Source: an uncultured Collinsella sp.
GTDB lineage: Bacteria; Actinomycetota; Coriobacteriia; Coriobacteriales; Coriobacteriaceae
Direction: 5' to 3'
DNA length: 23,314 nucleotides
Assembly: GCA_902496005.1 (NCBI GenBank)
Contig: CABUZI010000016.1
Location: 1 to 23,314 of the forward strand
Shown here piece after piece: positions 15,114 through 22,353 of this stretch (the first letter of the stretch is position 1; every line of letters starts with the position of its first letter). A program made the position numbers and the translations under genes. The notes under the pieces are model-generated. The model did no database searches, was not told the DNA's origin, and worked only from the letters and a program-made list of their open reading frames with translations.

Positions 15114-15551
15114 TGTCCCAAATGCGGCAAGGCACATACCCGCGTCGTTGATTCTCGTATGCAGGAGTCAAATAACACCATTAAGCGCCGTCGCGAATGT
15201 TGCTCGTGTAACTATCGCTTTACAACGTTTGAGCGATGCGAAGACCCAATCGAGGTCATTAAGTCAGACGGAACCAAGCAGCGGTTCGATCGCAATAAGC
15301 TGCTCGTCGGCTTGATGCGCGCCACCATCAAGCGCGATATCGACACTAAGAAGCTCAATGAGATTATCGACGACATCGAGGTCGAGCTGCGCTCTCGCAC
15401 GCTGACGGCCGTCACGTCCCATGAGTTGGGTGACATGGTGCTCAAGCGCTTGGCCAAGATCGACAAGGTGGCCTACATCCGCTTTGCCTCGGTCTACCGC
15501 GATTTCAAAGACGTCGATGAGTTTCTGCAAGAGCTCGACAAGCTAAGGTGA
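15108..15551 (+). CDS. nrdR: Transcriptional repressor NrdR
   Basis: The 147-residue protein is the Zn-ribbon/ATP-cone repressor that senses dATP/ATP and controls ribonucleotide reductase genes. The zinc ribbon uses C3, C6, C31 and C34 (RCPKCGK; ECCSCNYRF), and RRRECCSCNYRFTTFER is the family signature. The ATP cone covers about residues 49-139, from VIKSDGTKQRFDRNKLLVGL to VAYIRFASVYRDFKDVDEF. The length is normal for the family. No ribonucleotide reductase gene is in the window, so its targets are elsewhere. dut starts 4 bp after the stop, giving a small nucleotide-metabolism pair. Confidence 0.97.
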   Translation: MRCPKCGKAHTRVVDSRMQESNNTIKRRRECCSCNYRFTTFERCEDPIEVIKSDGTKQRFDRNKLLVGLMRATIKRDIDTKKLNEIIDDIEVELRSRTLTAVTSHELGDMVLKRLAKIDKVAYIRFASVYRDFKDVDEFLQELDKLR

Positions 15552-15555
15552 TTCC

Positions 15556-15999
15556 ATGCCCAACATTACCGTCAACATAAAGCGTCTCGACCCCACCATC
15601 GAGCTTCCCAAATACGCCCATCCCACCGATGCCGGCTTGGATTTGCGCTCCAACGAGGACTGCGTCCTGAAGCCCTTTGAACGCCGTCTGATCTCCACTG
15701 GGCTGGCCATCGCCTTGCCCGATGGCTACGCCGGCTTCGTCCAGCCCCGCAGCGGCTTGGCCATCAAGCAGGGCCTGTCTATAGTTAACACGCCGGGCCT
15801 CATCGACGCCCACTACCGAGGAGAACTCAAGGTTATCCTCATCAACCTGGACCCCTCCAACAACATCCAAATCAACAAAGGCGACCGCATAGCCCAACTC
15901 GTCATCCAAGAAGTCCCCACGGTCAACCTCATAGAGGTAGACGAACTAGACAAAACCGACCGAGGCAACGGAGGCTTCGGCTCCAGCGGCGTCGCCTAG
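15556..15999 (+). CDS. dut: dUTP diphosphatase
   Basis: The 147-residue trimeric-type dUTPase converts dUTP to dUMP, keeping uracil out of DNA and supplying the dTMP precursor. All five motifs are present in order: DAGLDLRS (1), PRSGLAIKQG (2), GLIDAHYRGELKVILIN (3), GDRIAQLVIQ (4) and RGNGGFGSSG (5, the flexible C-terminal arm). The start is 4 bp after nrdR with a weak AGG ribosome binding site overlapping the nrdR end, so coupling is likely. The last third of the gene uses A-ending and otherwise scarce codons (ATA, CGA, CTA, GTA) more than its neighbours do. Confidence 0.97.
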   Translation: MPNITVNIKRLDPTIELPKYAHPTDAGLDLRSNEDCVLKPFERRLISTGLAIALPDGYAGFVQPRSGLAIKQGLSIVNTPGLIDAHYRGELKVILINLDPSNNIQINKGDRIAQLVIQEVPTVNLIEVDELDKTDRGNGGFGSSGVA

Positions 16000-16015
16000 G
16001 GGTACTCGTATCCCT

Positions 16016-16118
16016 CCCGCCCGGGGCTTACCTATATCATTCCATGCTCAAACATTCTCGCGTCGCTTCGCTCGCTGCGAAACTGCGCGTGGAACGATAT
16101 AGGTAAGCCCCGGGCGGG
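16016..16118. repeat. Variable-stem hairpin element, copy 1
   Basis: Arms 16016-16044 and 16090-16118 pair over 29 positions with one A/C mismatch, enclosing a 45-nt middle. The inner part contains CCATGCTCAAACATTCTC and GCGAAACTGCGCGTGG, both also found reverse-complemented in copy 2 at 16277-16380. The outer stem (CCCGCCCGGGG, then GCTTACCT) differs from copy 2 apart from GCTTACCT and the ATATC next to the core. It begins 17 bp after the dut stop. A palindromic repeat or MITE-like element is the best description; as RNA it would be a very stable hairpin. Confidence 0.85.
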
Positions 16119-16151
16119 CGGCTACTCGCTTGAAACAATATTTATTTTTCT

Positions 16152-16200
16152 AGTAAGTCGATGCGATAAAGGGACGCCTCCTTTGTCGCATCGACTTACT
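16152..16200 (+). terminator. Long terminator-like hairpin between dut and the glycosyltransferase
   Basis: AGTAAGTCGATGCGATAAAGG (16152-16172) pairs with its near-complement at 16180-16200 through 21 pairs around a 7-nt loop. The single imperfect pair is a U-G wobble on the plus-strand RNA, which favours rightward use after dut. T-rich runs occur on both sides (ATTTTTC before, GTATTTATATTTTC after), so bidirectional termination between the convergent genes is likely. Confidence 0.7.
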
Positions 16201-16276
16201 GTATTTATATTTTCTGGTTCCCCTTTTCAGATTCTACTGGTGGGGAATCTGGTATAGCCGCTAGTACGTTAACGCA
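16201..16276. other. Non-coding spacer with a 7-bp hairpin
   Basis: This spacer between the terminator and hairpin copy 2 contains CAGATTC (16228-16234) and GAATCTG (16245-16251), a 7-bp inverted repeat with a 10-nt loop. No ORF, promoter or recognised RNA is visible. Confidence 0.45.
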
Positions 16277-16380
16277 GCTTACCTGTGGGAGGCCCCTATA
16301 TATCGTCCCACGCGCAGTTTCGCAGCGCAGCGAGAATGTTTGAGCATGGGATGATATATAGGGGCCTCCCACAGGTAAGC
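16277..16380. repeat. Variable-stem hairpin element, copy 2 (inverted relative to copy 1)
   Basis: Arms 16277-16310 and 16347-16380 pair over 34 positions with one G/T mismatch, at the same place (sixth pair from the core) as in copy 1. The middle is 36 nt. The core blocks match copy 1 in reverse complement; the central spacer is 9 nt shorter. The arm starts with GCTTACCT, then has GTGGGAGGCCCCT, which copy 1 lacks. The right end lies 13 bp beyond the glycosyltransferase stop, so the element may also act as its 3' hairpin. Confidence 0.85.
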
Positions 16381-16393
16381 GGACAGTCCAATG

Positions 16394-17695
16394 CTAGCGG
16401 ATATGCGCGGGTTTTCCGCCCCAGTAGAAGCGGCAGAAGGCTCGTTTGCGCTTTTGGGGTTTGCCTACGAGCTCCATGGTTGCGATGGCTATATCTTCGG
16501 CTGCGTGGGGGCGGCGTAGTACTTCGCCGTTGATGAGTAGGGCTTTGAGTGATTCGGGATGATCGTGCAGATGGCGCAGGGTTACGATGAGTTCTCGTGC
16601 GGTGGTGACATGCATGCTGGCGCCCATTCCGGTGAGCATGGTGGTGTTGGCCTTTTCTTGACCATATGATTTGCCCAGCAGGATCATCGGCAGATGCGCG
16701 CATAGGCATTCGGTGACGGTGAGTCCGCCCGATTTGAGGATTGCCAGGTCGCAGCCGTGCATGAGGGCTGCCATATCGTCCACGTAGTCCAGAACCGTGA
16801 CGTTTTCGAGCTTCATAGCGTCGAAGAGCGTCTTGAGGCGGGTGGCGTATTCCTCATCCTTGCCCGGCAAAAAGACAAAGTGCATGTCCTCGAAGCTGCG
16901 CAGGAAGGGGAGTGTGCGGTCCATCTCCGCGCGAAAGCGAACGTACGGTTGAGGCAAACTGGCACCGGCCATCACCAACACAACGGTCTTGTCAGCGGGG
17001 AGATTGAACTTCTCGAGTTCTTCCTCGCGATTGTAGTCCGTATCAAACCCGGCGCGAATGGGGATGCCTGTAATGCGGATTTTGGTCTCGGGAACTTTAC
17101 GGGGGCGAAGTGTCTCGGCCATAAATTCGTTGGCTACGCAGAACAGATCGGTGTCCTTGTGGGGCCAAAAGCCTTCGACTTCATAGTCTGTTGGTACGCA
17201 GATGACGGGATAATCGATACCCGTGATGACGCGGGCACCCACAGCGACGTTGGCCGCCGTGATGTGTGTTGCGACCACGGCTATGGGCCTGCGGGTGCGG
17301 ACATATTCGTTGAAGGCAGGGAACATAATACGTGACCATGCCGTGCCTCCGCCCCAGAGCAGATGTCCCGTAAACGTGTATCGCCAGGTTAGGTCATATA
17401 TGGGACGCGTGGCGCCGGTAAACGAAGCTGCTGTTTTATTACCATCGAACCTAATACGTCCAAAATCGAGGATATCCAGGACTTCGATCTCAACATCCTC
17501 AGGGATTCCCTTGGTGCCGCGGATAAGTTCAAATGCTTGTGCAATCGCGTTGGCGGCGGCTTTGTGGCCCGATCCAACCGATGCGTGCACAATGGTTACT
17601 AGGGGTTTTTGTGCAGGTGAAACGGTCATTTGCTCCGGTTGGGGAGTGGCTTGCATGGGCAGGGGAGCGCTATTGCTCATCTGCGTTTGATCCAT
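16394..17695 (-). CDS. MGDG synthase/MurG-type glycosyltransferase, probable diacylglycerol glucosyltransferase
   Basis: The 433-residue protein belongs to the monogalactosyldiacylglycerol synthase/UgtP-like GT28 group, which transfers sugars from UDP-sugars to diacylglycerol to make membrane glycolipids. The N-terminal domain (about 30-200) has the HASVGSGHKAAANAIAQAF nucleotide/lipid-binding signature. The C-terminal GT domain includes VLVMAGASLPQPY, VTVLDYVDDMAALMHGCDL and the donor-binding KSGGLTVTECLCAHLPMIL. Residues 1-30 are Gln/Pro/Met-rich with no signal peptide. I chose ATG 17695, preceded by AAGGGGAG; the open frame runs to 17824 without family similarity. It is divergent from trxB. 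The acceptor cannot be read from the sequence. Confidence 0.88.
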   Translation of the reverse strand: MDQTQMSNSAPLPMQATPQPEQMTVSPAQKPLVTIVHASVGSGHKAAANAIAQAFELIRGTKGIPEDVEIEVLDILDFGRIRFDGNKTAASFTGATRPIYDLTWRYTFTGHLLWGGGTAWSRIMFPAFNEYVRTRRPIAVVATHITAANVAVGARVITGIDYPVICVPTDYEVEGFWPHKDTDLFCVANEFMAETLRPRKVPETKIRITGIPIRAGFDTDYNREEELEKFNLPADKTVVLVMAGASLPQPYVRFRAEMDRTLPFLRSFEDMHFVFLPGKDEEYATRLKTLFDAMKLENVTVLDYVDDMAALMHGCDLAILKSGGLTVTECLCAHLPMILLGKSYGQEKANTTMLTGMGASMHVTTARELIVTLRHLHDHPESLKALLINGEVLRRPHAAEDIAIATMELVGKPQKRKRAFCRFYWGGKPAHIR

Positions 17696-17812
17696 CGATA
17701 ACTCCCCTTCAGCTTTGTTACGCGATTTATCATTGTAGTGCATGAGTGTCATGTTCACGTAAATTTGGGTATGAGCGCAAAGAACGCCAATCTTTCGACA
17801 GGAGGTCTCTTC

Positions 17813-18751
17813 ATGACTACCCATCAGCCGATCGATGTTGCGATTATCGGTGGCGGCCCTGCGGGCTATGCTGCGGCCATTTATGCGGCGCGCTCCAACC
17901 TAACGACGACCGTGATTGAACAGGGCATGTCGGGAGGGCAGATCGCCACGACCAATGAAGTCGAGAACTATCCGGGCATTCCGCTCTTGAGTGGCGCCGA
18001 ACTCGGTGAGCGTTTTCAGCAGCATGCAGAGGGCCTGGGAGCACAGGTTACATGGAGCATGGTTACGGGTATCGATTACGATGCCGATGCAGCGCTGTTT
18101 ACGGTGCATCACGATTTGGGCGATACGTCGGCCTCGAGCGTTATCGCTTGCATGGGTGCCACGCCGCGATCTGCTGGTTTTGTTGGCGAGGATGCGTATC
18201 GCGGTCGCGGCGTTTCGTATTGCGCGACGTGCGACGGCATGTTCTTTCGCGGCAAGCAGGTTTTTGTCATCGGCGGCGGCAATGCTGCCTGCGAGGAAGC
18301 TCTGTTCTTGTCAGAAATCGCCAGCAGCGTGACCATCGTTTTGCGCCGCGATCAGTTCCGTGCCCCCGATGGTGTGGTTCAAAAAGTTCTTGCAAAAGAT
18401 AATATTTCAGTTAGGTACCAAACTAGTATTGTCGAGCTCTCGGGCGAAGCCATGCCAACGACGATTACCTTTAAGGACAATGCATCCGGGGAAACTCACA
18501 CCGAGTCATTTGTCCCTGGCTCGTTTGGTATCTTTGTCTTTACCGGAACGCAGCCCCATTCCGAGCTCGTTGAGCATCTAGTCGATCTGGCGCCGGACGG
18601 CGGTATTGTTACTGATGATTCCATGGCGACCCGCACGCCAGGTCTATTTGCCGCTGGCGACATCCGTTCCAAGCGTTTACGCCAGGTTGTGACTGCCGTT
18701 TCTGATGGAGCCATAGCGGCAACGAGCGTATACGCGTTTCTCCGTGGATAA
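17813..18751 (+). CDS. trxB: Thioredoxin reductase (FAD/NAD(P)-binding)
   Basis: The 312-residue flavoenzyme reduces thioredoxin with NADPH. The N-terminal FAD-binding motif is IGGGPAGYAAAIYAARS, followed by EVENYPGIPLLSGAEL. The redox-active CATC is at C137 and C140 (YCATCDGMFF). The NAD(P)-binding motif is FVIGGGNAACEEALFLSEI, with LRRDQFRA after it. The C-terminal FAD site FAAGDIRSKRLRQVVTAVSDGAIAA completes the fold. The length is typical of low-molecular-weight TrxB. GGAGG lies 7 nt before ATG 17813; the ORF is open further upstream but has no family match there. It ends in an intrinsic terminator. Confidence 0.95.
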   Translation: MTTHQPIDVAIIGGGPAGYAAAIYAARSNLTTTVIEQGMSGGQIATTNEVENYPGIPLLSGAELGERFQQHAEGLGAQVTWSMVTGIDYDADAALFTVHHDLGDTSASSVIACMGATPRSAGFVGEDAYRGRGVSYCATCDGMFFRGKQVFVIGGGNAACEEALFLSEIASSVTIVLRRDQFRAPDGVVQKVLAKDNISVRYQTSIVELSGEAMPTTITFKDNASGETHTESFVPGSFGIFVFTGTQPHSELVEHLVDLAPDGGIVTDDSMATRTPGLFAAGDIRSKRLRQVVTAVSDGAIAATSVYAFLRG

Positions 18752-18792
18752 GTACGATAATATATCTTATGTAAGGTTGCTATCTTTAAAAC

Positions 18793-18837
18793 AAAGTGGT
18801 TGGACGGTGCATCAATGTGCTGTCCAACCACTTTTAC
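18793..18837 (+). terminator. Rho-independent terminator of trxB
   Basis: AAAGTGGTTGGAC (18793-18805) pairs perfectly with GTCCAACCACTTT (18822-18834) around a 16-nt loop, followed by TTA. It separates trxB from the DUF1836 gene. Confidence 0.85.
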
Positions 18838-18844
18838 TTGCCGG

Positions 18845-18870
18845 CTATATGGTATGCAAAACTAGATAAC
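18845..18870. promoter_or_regulatory. Candidate operator upstream of the DUF1836 gene (shared with degV)
   Basis: This 26-bp stretch matches 20519-20544 upstream of degV at 22 of 26 positions, including an ATnCAAAACTAGATA run. The layout is two 9-bp half-sites (CTATATGGT and ACTAGATAA) around ATGCAAA; the degV copy is a perfect palindrome. It sits 36 bp before the DUF1836 start. TTGCCG (18838-18843) and TAGATA (18863-18868) flank a 19-bp spacer, which would suit a MerR-type promoter, but this reading is tentative. Confidence 0.55.
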
Positions 18871-18906
18871 CTAGAATACAATATAGCTAATGAACGGAGG
18901 ATCCTT

Positions 18907-19518
18907 ATGAACCACGCCAAACGCGTTATCCCGATGTCCGATACATCGGTCAGCATTAAGCCTGAGGATATTCAGCCCACTGTGCTGCCCGATGCATTTA
19001 TTCAGTCCGATATCGTGCGCAAACTTAATACGTTGAGTCTGCCGCGCTATAACCAGTTGCCCAATGTGACGCTCTACCGCGACCAGGTTATTGAGTATGT
19101 TGCGCTGTGGATGGAGCCGCTGTCCATTTGCGTTGAGCAGCCTGTCATTACGCCATCGATGATCAATAACTACGTGAAGGTCGGCCTGGTGCCTGCTCCG
19201 GTCAAAAAGCAATATGGCCGCGAGCAGATTGCCCGCCTGATCGCTATCTGCATCTTTAAGCAGGTGCTACCTATTGCTGCGGTGCAGGCACTCTTTAACA
19301 TTCAGCGTTTGAGCTACGATGCCCCGACGGCCTTTGATTATGTGGTCGATCAGCTCGAGGCATCGATTCGTTCGGCGTTTTCCGTCGAGCAGACGCCGGT
19401 TCCCGATACGGCGCATCAGGTAACGCGTGAGTCGCTGCTTGTGCGCAGCGCGGTTTCATCCTTTGTTTCGAAGGCTTACTTGATGAGCTATCTCAAGTTC
19501 AACGGGTTTAATAGCTAG
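18907..19518 (+). CDS. DUF1836 domain protein, MerR-like HTH regulator
   Basis: The 203-residue protein has a DUF1836 domain: a central helix-turn-helix resembling the MerR type (about 85-130; PSMINNYVKVGLVPAPVKKQ then YGREQIARLIAICIFKQVLP) flanked by helical segments. This suggests a DNA-binding regulator; the effector is unknown. GGAGG precedes ATG 18907; the open frame from 18796 runs through the trxB terminator and is not coding. A 26-bp motif upstream also precedes degV, which converges on this gene from the other side, so degV is a candidate target along with itself. The gene ends in a shared bidirectional terminator. Confidence 0.85.
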   Translation: MNHAKRVIPMSDTSVSIKPEDIQPTVLPDAFIQSDIVRKLNTLSLPRYNQLPNVTLYRDQVIEYVALWMEPLSICVEQPVITPSMINNYVKVGLVPAPVKKQYGREQIARLIAICIFKQVLPIAAVQALFNIQRLSYDAPTAFDYVVDQLEASIRSAFSVEQTPVPDTAHQVTRESLLVRSAVSSFVSKAYLMSYLKFNGFNS

Positions 19519-19527
19519 CCGACGTAT

Positions 19528-19579
19528 AAAACGGGCGGGACAAAGAGCCATCTGTCGCTTTGTCCCGCCCGTTTTTTTG
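19528..19579. terminator. Bidirectional terminator between DUF1836 gene and degV
   Basis: An 18-bp perfect stem (AAAACGGGCGGGACAAAG at 19528-19545; partner 19558-19575) has a 12-nt loop. A run of seven T follows on the plus strand and four A precede on the left, so it can end transcription of both convergent genes. Confidence 0.92.
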
Positions 19580-19591
19580 CTTGGTTGGACT

Positions 19592-20458
19592 TTATTTGCC
19601 CGAAGCTACGCCCATGCCGTAGCCGATGATCAGGCCGTGCATCTCGGCGTAATAGGAATCCAGGCCGTTGCAGGGCATGATGATGGTCTTGGAGCAGGGC
19701 CAATGTTCGACTATGCGATCAGTAAGCGCCTGGGCTCCAGCTTCGTTCTCAACGTGATCGATGATGACCTCACCGCCCGTAAAGCCCTCGGCTTCCATAG
19801 TGTCGATGATCTTGTTGAGCATCTTCTTTTCGCCACGCGTGTGCCCGACGAGTTCGATTTTACCGGCCTCACTCGCCGTGCCCAAAATGCGGATATTGAG
19901 CTTGTTGGCAATGACGCCGGCTGCCTTAGGGATACGTCCGGCTTTGGCGAGGTTTTCGTAATTGCACAAACTGAAGAGGATTTTGCTGTTCTGTTCAAGG
20001 CTATCGAAGTATGCGCAAGCATCCTCGAATGAGACATTCGGATTGCTTGCAAGATAGCGGTCGAACAGCAAGAAAATGAGGTCCATTTTGCCGCCAGCTG
20101 CGCGTGAATTGACTAGATGAATCTGTCGGTCGGGCTCCTCGGCAAGAACCATATCGCGAGCCGTGGCTGCCGCGTTGTAGCTGCCCGACACGCCCTCAGA
20201 GATCGGCATGCAGATGGTCTTGTCTGCCAATTTGAAGAGCTCGGCCCACTCCCCCACGCTGGGACAAGCGCTCGAAGAGGCATTCGTCTCCGCCTGAACA
20301 GCGCAGTTGAGCTCATGAACATCGAGCGAAAGGTCATCGACGAATTCACGCTCCCCCACTCGAATTTTGAGGGGAGCAAATGCAAAGGTGGTATGGGGTG
20401 CGATCGGTTGCCAATCGCGGAGGTTGCAGCTTGAATCGGAGATAAGTGCCCAGCTCAT
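19592..20458 (-). CDS. DegV family protein (fatty-acid-binding, FakB-like)
   Basis: The 288-residue protein matches the DegV family, whose members bind fatty acids; some (FakB) present them to the kinase FakA. Family features are the N-terminal ISDSSCNL, SSACPSVGEWAELF (the (T/S)xPS loop), ISEGVSGSYNAA and VNSRAAGG, and a C-terminal domain ending YAEMHGLIIGYGMGV. AAAGGA lies just before the ATG. A good -10 (TATAAT on the minus strand, 20488-20493) is present but the -35 region is poor, with a perfect palindrome just upstream at 20516-20546. That arrangement suggests regulation at the promoter. No fakA-type kinase gene is in the window. Confidence 0.9.
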   Translation of the reverse strand: MSWALISDSSCNLRDWQPIAPHTTFAFAPLKIRVGEREFVDDLSLDVHELNCAVQAETNASSSACPSVGEWAELFKLADKTICMPISEGVSGSYNAAATARDMVLAEEPDRQIHLVNSRAAGGKMDLIFLLFDRYLASNPNVSFEDACAYFDSLEQNSKILFSLCNYENLAKAGRIPKAAGVIANKLNIRILGTASEAGKIELVGHTRGEKKMLNKIIDTMEAEGFTGGEVIIDHVENEAGAQALTDRIVEHWPCSKTIIMPCNGLDSYYAEMHGLIIGYGMGVASGK

Positions 20459-20515
20459 AGAGGGTCCTTTCTAATCGTTCCCATTCAATTATAGCCATCT
20501 TGCAGACCGATTGGG

Positions 20516-20546
20516 CCGCTATCTAGTATTCAAAACTAGATAGCGG
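20516..20546. promoter_or_regulatory. Perfect palindromic operator candidate upstream of degV
   Basis: CCGCTATCTAGT (20516-20527) and ACTAGATAGCGG (20535-20546) are exact inverted repeats around ATTCAAA. It lies 58 bp before the degV ATG and abuts the degV -35 region. The same motif occurs imperfectly before the DUF1836 gene. It has no T-tract, and the NlpC/P60 gene has its own terminator just to the right, so an operator is more likely than a terminator. Confidence 0.65.
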
Positions 20547-20560
20547 ACTGCACTAAAGGC

Positions 20561-20599
20561 AAAAGAATGGACCCCATGACTCAAAGCCACGAGGTCCAT
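20561..20599 (-). terminator. Terminator of the NlpC/P60 gene
   Basis: On the minus strand, bases 20599-20567 fold into a 14-bp stem (starting ATGGACC, closing GGTCCAT) with a TTTGA loop. Its three imperfect pairs are all G-U wobbles on that strand, and TCTTTT follows, so it is oriented for leftward transcription. Confidence 0.8.
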
Positions 20600-20622
20600 A
20601 TCCGTTTGCTTTATCTGAATAC

Positions 20623-21750
20623 TTAGTAGCGCACGAAAATGTAGTTGTTGTTCATGCCGGCGGCAACGGAGCTGATGATAACACCCGTGTTGTAGTCGGA
20701 AGCATGAATCATCTGACCACCACCGATGTAAATGCCGGTGTGGTACGAGTTGACCACAACGTCACCGGGCTGCGGATCGGACACACGCGTCCAGCCCATA
20801 AAGGTGCCCGTGGTGCCCAGGCGGCAATAGCGACCAGTGAGGCAATAGCTAACAAAACCAGAGCAGTCGAAACTGTTCGGGCCAATTCCGCCCCAGGAAT
20901 AGGCGCAACCAAGCTTGCTGTATGCACGCGAGACAACAGAACCGCCATCGACGGACTGGCTCGTAGCAGAAGGCGTCGGAGCCGGGGCAGGCGTGGAGGG
21001 CTGCGGTGTCGGAGCAGGTGCAGGCGTAGGAGCCGGAGTGTTGCCGCCCTGGTTGTTGTTATTGCTGGTCTGGCCACCGTTGTTGGTGTTCTCGGTCGCA
21101 CCGGCAGTCTCGTTGCTCACCGTGGCCTTCTCGGCGGTACTGGCGTTGATGCCGGCCTGCAGCGCGGCGTTGGCCTCGGCCTCAGCGGCAAGCTCAGCCT
21201 GCAGCTGTGAATCCAGAGAGTTTACGACGTTCTGTGCTTCAGCCTGCTGGGCGTTAAGCTCGTCGACCTTCTTTTGCGTGGTGGCGACGTTCTTTTCCTG
21301 CTCGGCCTGCTTATCGGTGAGCTGCTGTTTGAGCTCCTTGACCTCTTGAATGGTCTGAGCCTGCTTATCGGAAACTTTGCCGTAGTAGAACAGACGGTTG
21401 AGCATATCGCTCAGGTCATCGACGCCCGTCAGAACCTGAAGCAGGCTCAGACCGCCGGTTTTGTACTCGCCGGCGACATAGGTCGAGAGCTTGGCCTGAC
21501 CATCGGCGATCTCCTGCTGCTTTTGCGTGATCTCGCCAGCAGTCTGATCGAGCGCCTGCGTCTGCGTGGCGAGCTCATCGTAAATCTGCTGAGTTTGGGT
21601 ACCGATCTGCTCGAGCTTCGTACGAGCAGCGGCAAGGTCGGATGCGGTATCGGCGTAGGCAGGAGCCGCGAGGCCCAAGCCCAAAACACAAGCGAGGGTT
21701 GCCGTAGCAGCGCAGCGTGCCATGTTTTTGTGCGTGTTTGCTGTGCGCAT
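20623..21750 (-). CDS. Secreted NlpC/P60 peptidoglycan hydrolase with coiled coil
   Basis: The 375-residue secreted protein starts with a signal peptide (hydrophobic core TLACVLGLGLAA, predicted cleavage after AYA, residue 33). Long coiled-coil helices (about 35-205) follow, as in cell-wall hydrolases that are activated by division complexes. A Thr/Asn/Gly then Pro/Ala/Thr linker (about 205-270) comes next, and a C-terminal NlpC/P60 domain (about 270-375). The catalytic Cys is C296 (NSFDCSGFV), the His is H337 (YHTGIYIGGG) and the third polar residue is H349 (MIHA). This predicts a D,L-endopeptidase that cuts peptidoglycan stem peptides, similar to RipA-type hydrolases. GGAAAGGAAG precedes the ATG. 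It is 32 bp after apt on the same strand and ends in a terminator. Confidence 0.94.
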   Translation of the reverse strand: MRTANTHKNMARCAATATLACVLGLGLAAPAYADTASDLAAARTKLEQIGTQTQQIYDELATQTQALDQTAGEITQKQQEIADGQAKLSTYVAGEYKTGGLSLLQVLTGVDDLSDMLNRLFYYGKVSDKQAQTIQEVKELKQQLTDKQAEQEKNVATTQKKVDELNAQQAEAQNVVNSLDSQLQAELAAEAEANAALQAGINASTAEKATVSNETAGATENTNNGGQTSNNNNQGGNTPAPTPAPAPTPQPSTPAPAPTPSATSQSVDGGSVVSRAYSKLGCAYSWGGIGPNSFDCSGFVSYCLTGRYCRLGTTGTFMGWTRVSDPQPGDVVVNSYHTGIYIGGGQMIHASDYNTGVIISSVAAGMNNNYIFVRY

Positions 21751-21782
21751 GTAGCTTCCTTTCCAGTAACTAAGGGTAACGG

Positions 21783-22313
21783 CTAGTCCACCGTCACCAG
21801 GCTAAAGAGCTCCACATCGTCATTAGACGGTGTGAGCTTCTCGCGCGGGTTGAGAAACGCAAGCTCAAGGATACAACCGTAACCGACAAGCTTTGCGCCC
21901 ATATCTCGCACCAGTTTACCTGTTGCCTCGACGGTTCCGCCCGTCGCGACCAAGTCGTCCAGAATCAACACGGTATCTTTAGAGCTGATAGCGTCGGCAT
22001 GGATCTCAATTGAATCGGTGCCGTACTCGAGCTCGTAGCTCTGACTTACGGTCTCGCGCGGTAGCTTGCCAGGTTTACGTGCGGGAACAAAGCCGGCGCC
22101 AAGGGCTACAGCCACCGGTACGCCAACCATAAAGCCGCGAGCCTCGGGACCCACGACCTTGGTGATTCCCATGCCGGCAAAGTGCTCGGCGAGGGCATCG
22201 GTCATGGCTTTGAGCGCCTCGGGATTGCCAAAGAGCGGCGTGATGTCTTTAAAGATGACTCCGGGCTCGGGATAGTCGGGGATGTCGACGATTTGAGATT
22301 CGAAGTCGTACAT
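21783..22313 (-). CDS. apt: Adenine phosphoribosyltransferase
   Basis: The 176-residue enzyme makes AMP from adenine and phosphoribosyl pyrophosphate in purine salvage. Typical features are PDYPEPGVIFKDITPLF near the start, VGPEARGFMVGVPVAV, RKPGKLPRETVSQSYELEYG and the PRPP-binding loop VLILDDLVATGGT. ATG 22313 follows GAAAGG by 7 nt; the frame is open to a TTG at 22328, which has no suitable ribosome binding site. It lies 40 bp after the MerR-type regulator gene and 32 bp before the NlpC/P60 gene, probably in one transcript. Confidence 0.97.
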   Translation of the reverse strand: MYDFESQIVDIPDYPEPGVIFKDITPLFGNPEALKAMTDALAEHFAGMGITKVVGPEARGFMVGVPVAVALGAGFVPARKPGKLPRETVSQSYELEYGTDSIEIHADAISSKDTVLILDDLVATGGTVEATGKLVRDMGAKLVGYGCILELAFLNPREKLTPSNDDVELFSLVTVD

Positions 22314-22353
22314 TGCATGACCTTTCAATGGGTTGCCGGATAAGCGGCAGCTG

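Noticed and set aside
16016..16380. CRISPR array or transposon ends
   Set aside because: There are only two core copies, in opposite orientation, with no regular spacers, no cas genes and no transposase, so neither label is supported.
16757..17335. 192-codon plus-strand open frame
   Set aside because: It is antisense to the glycosyltransferase gene, which has clear family motifs.
20516..20546. Intrinsic terminator for the NlpC/P60 gene
   Set aside because: The palindrome lacks a T-tract, and a better leftward terminator is present at 20561-20599; similarity to the DUF1836 upstream motif favours an operator.
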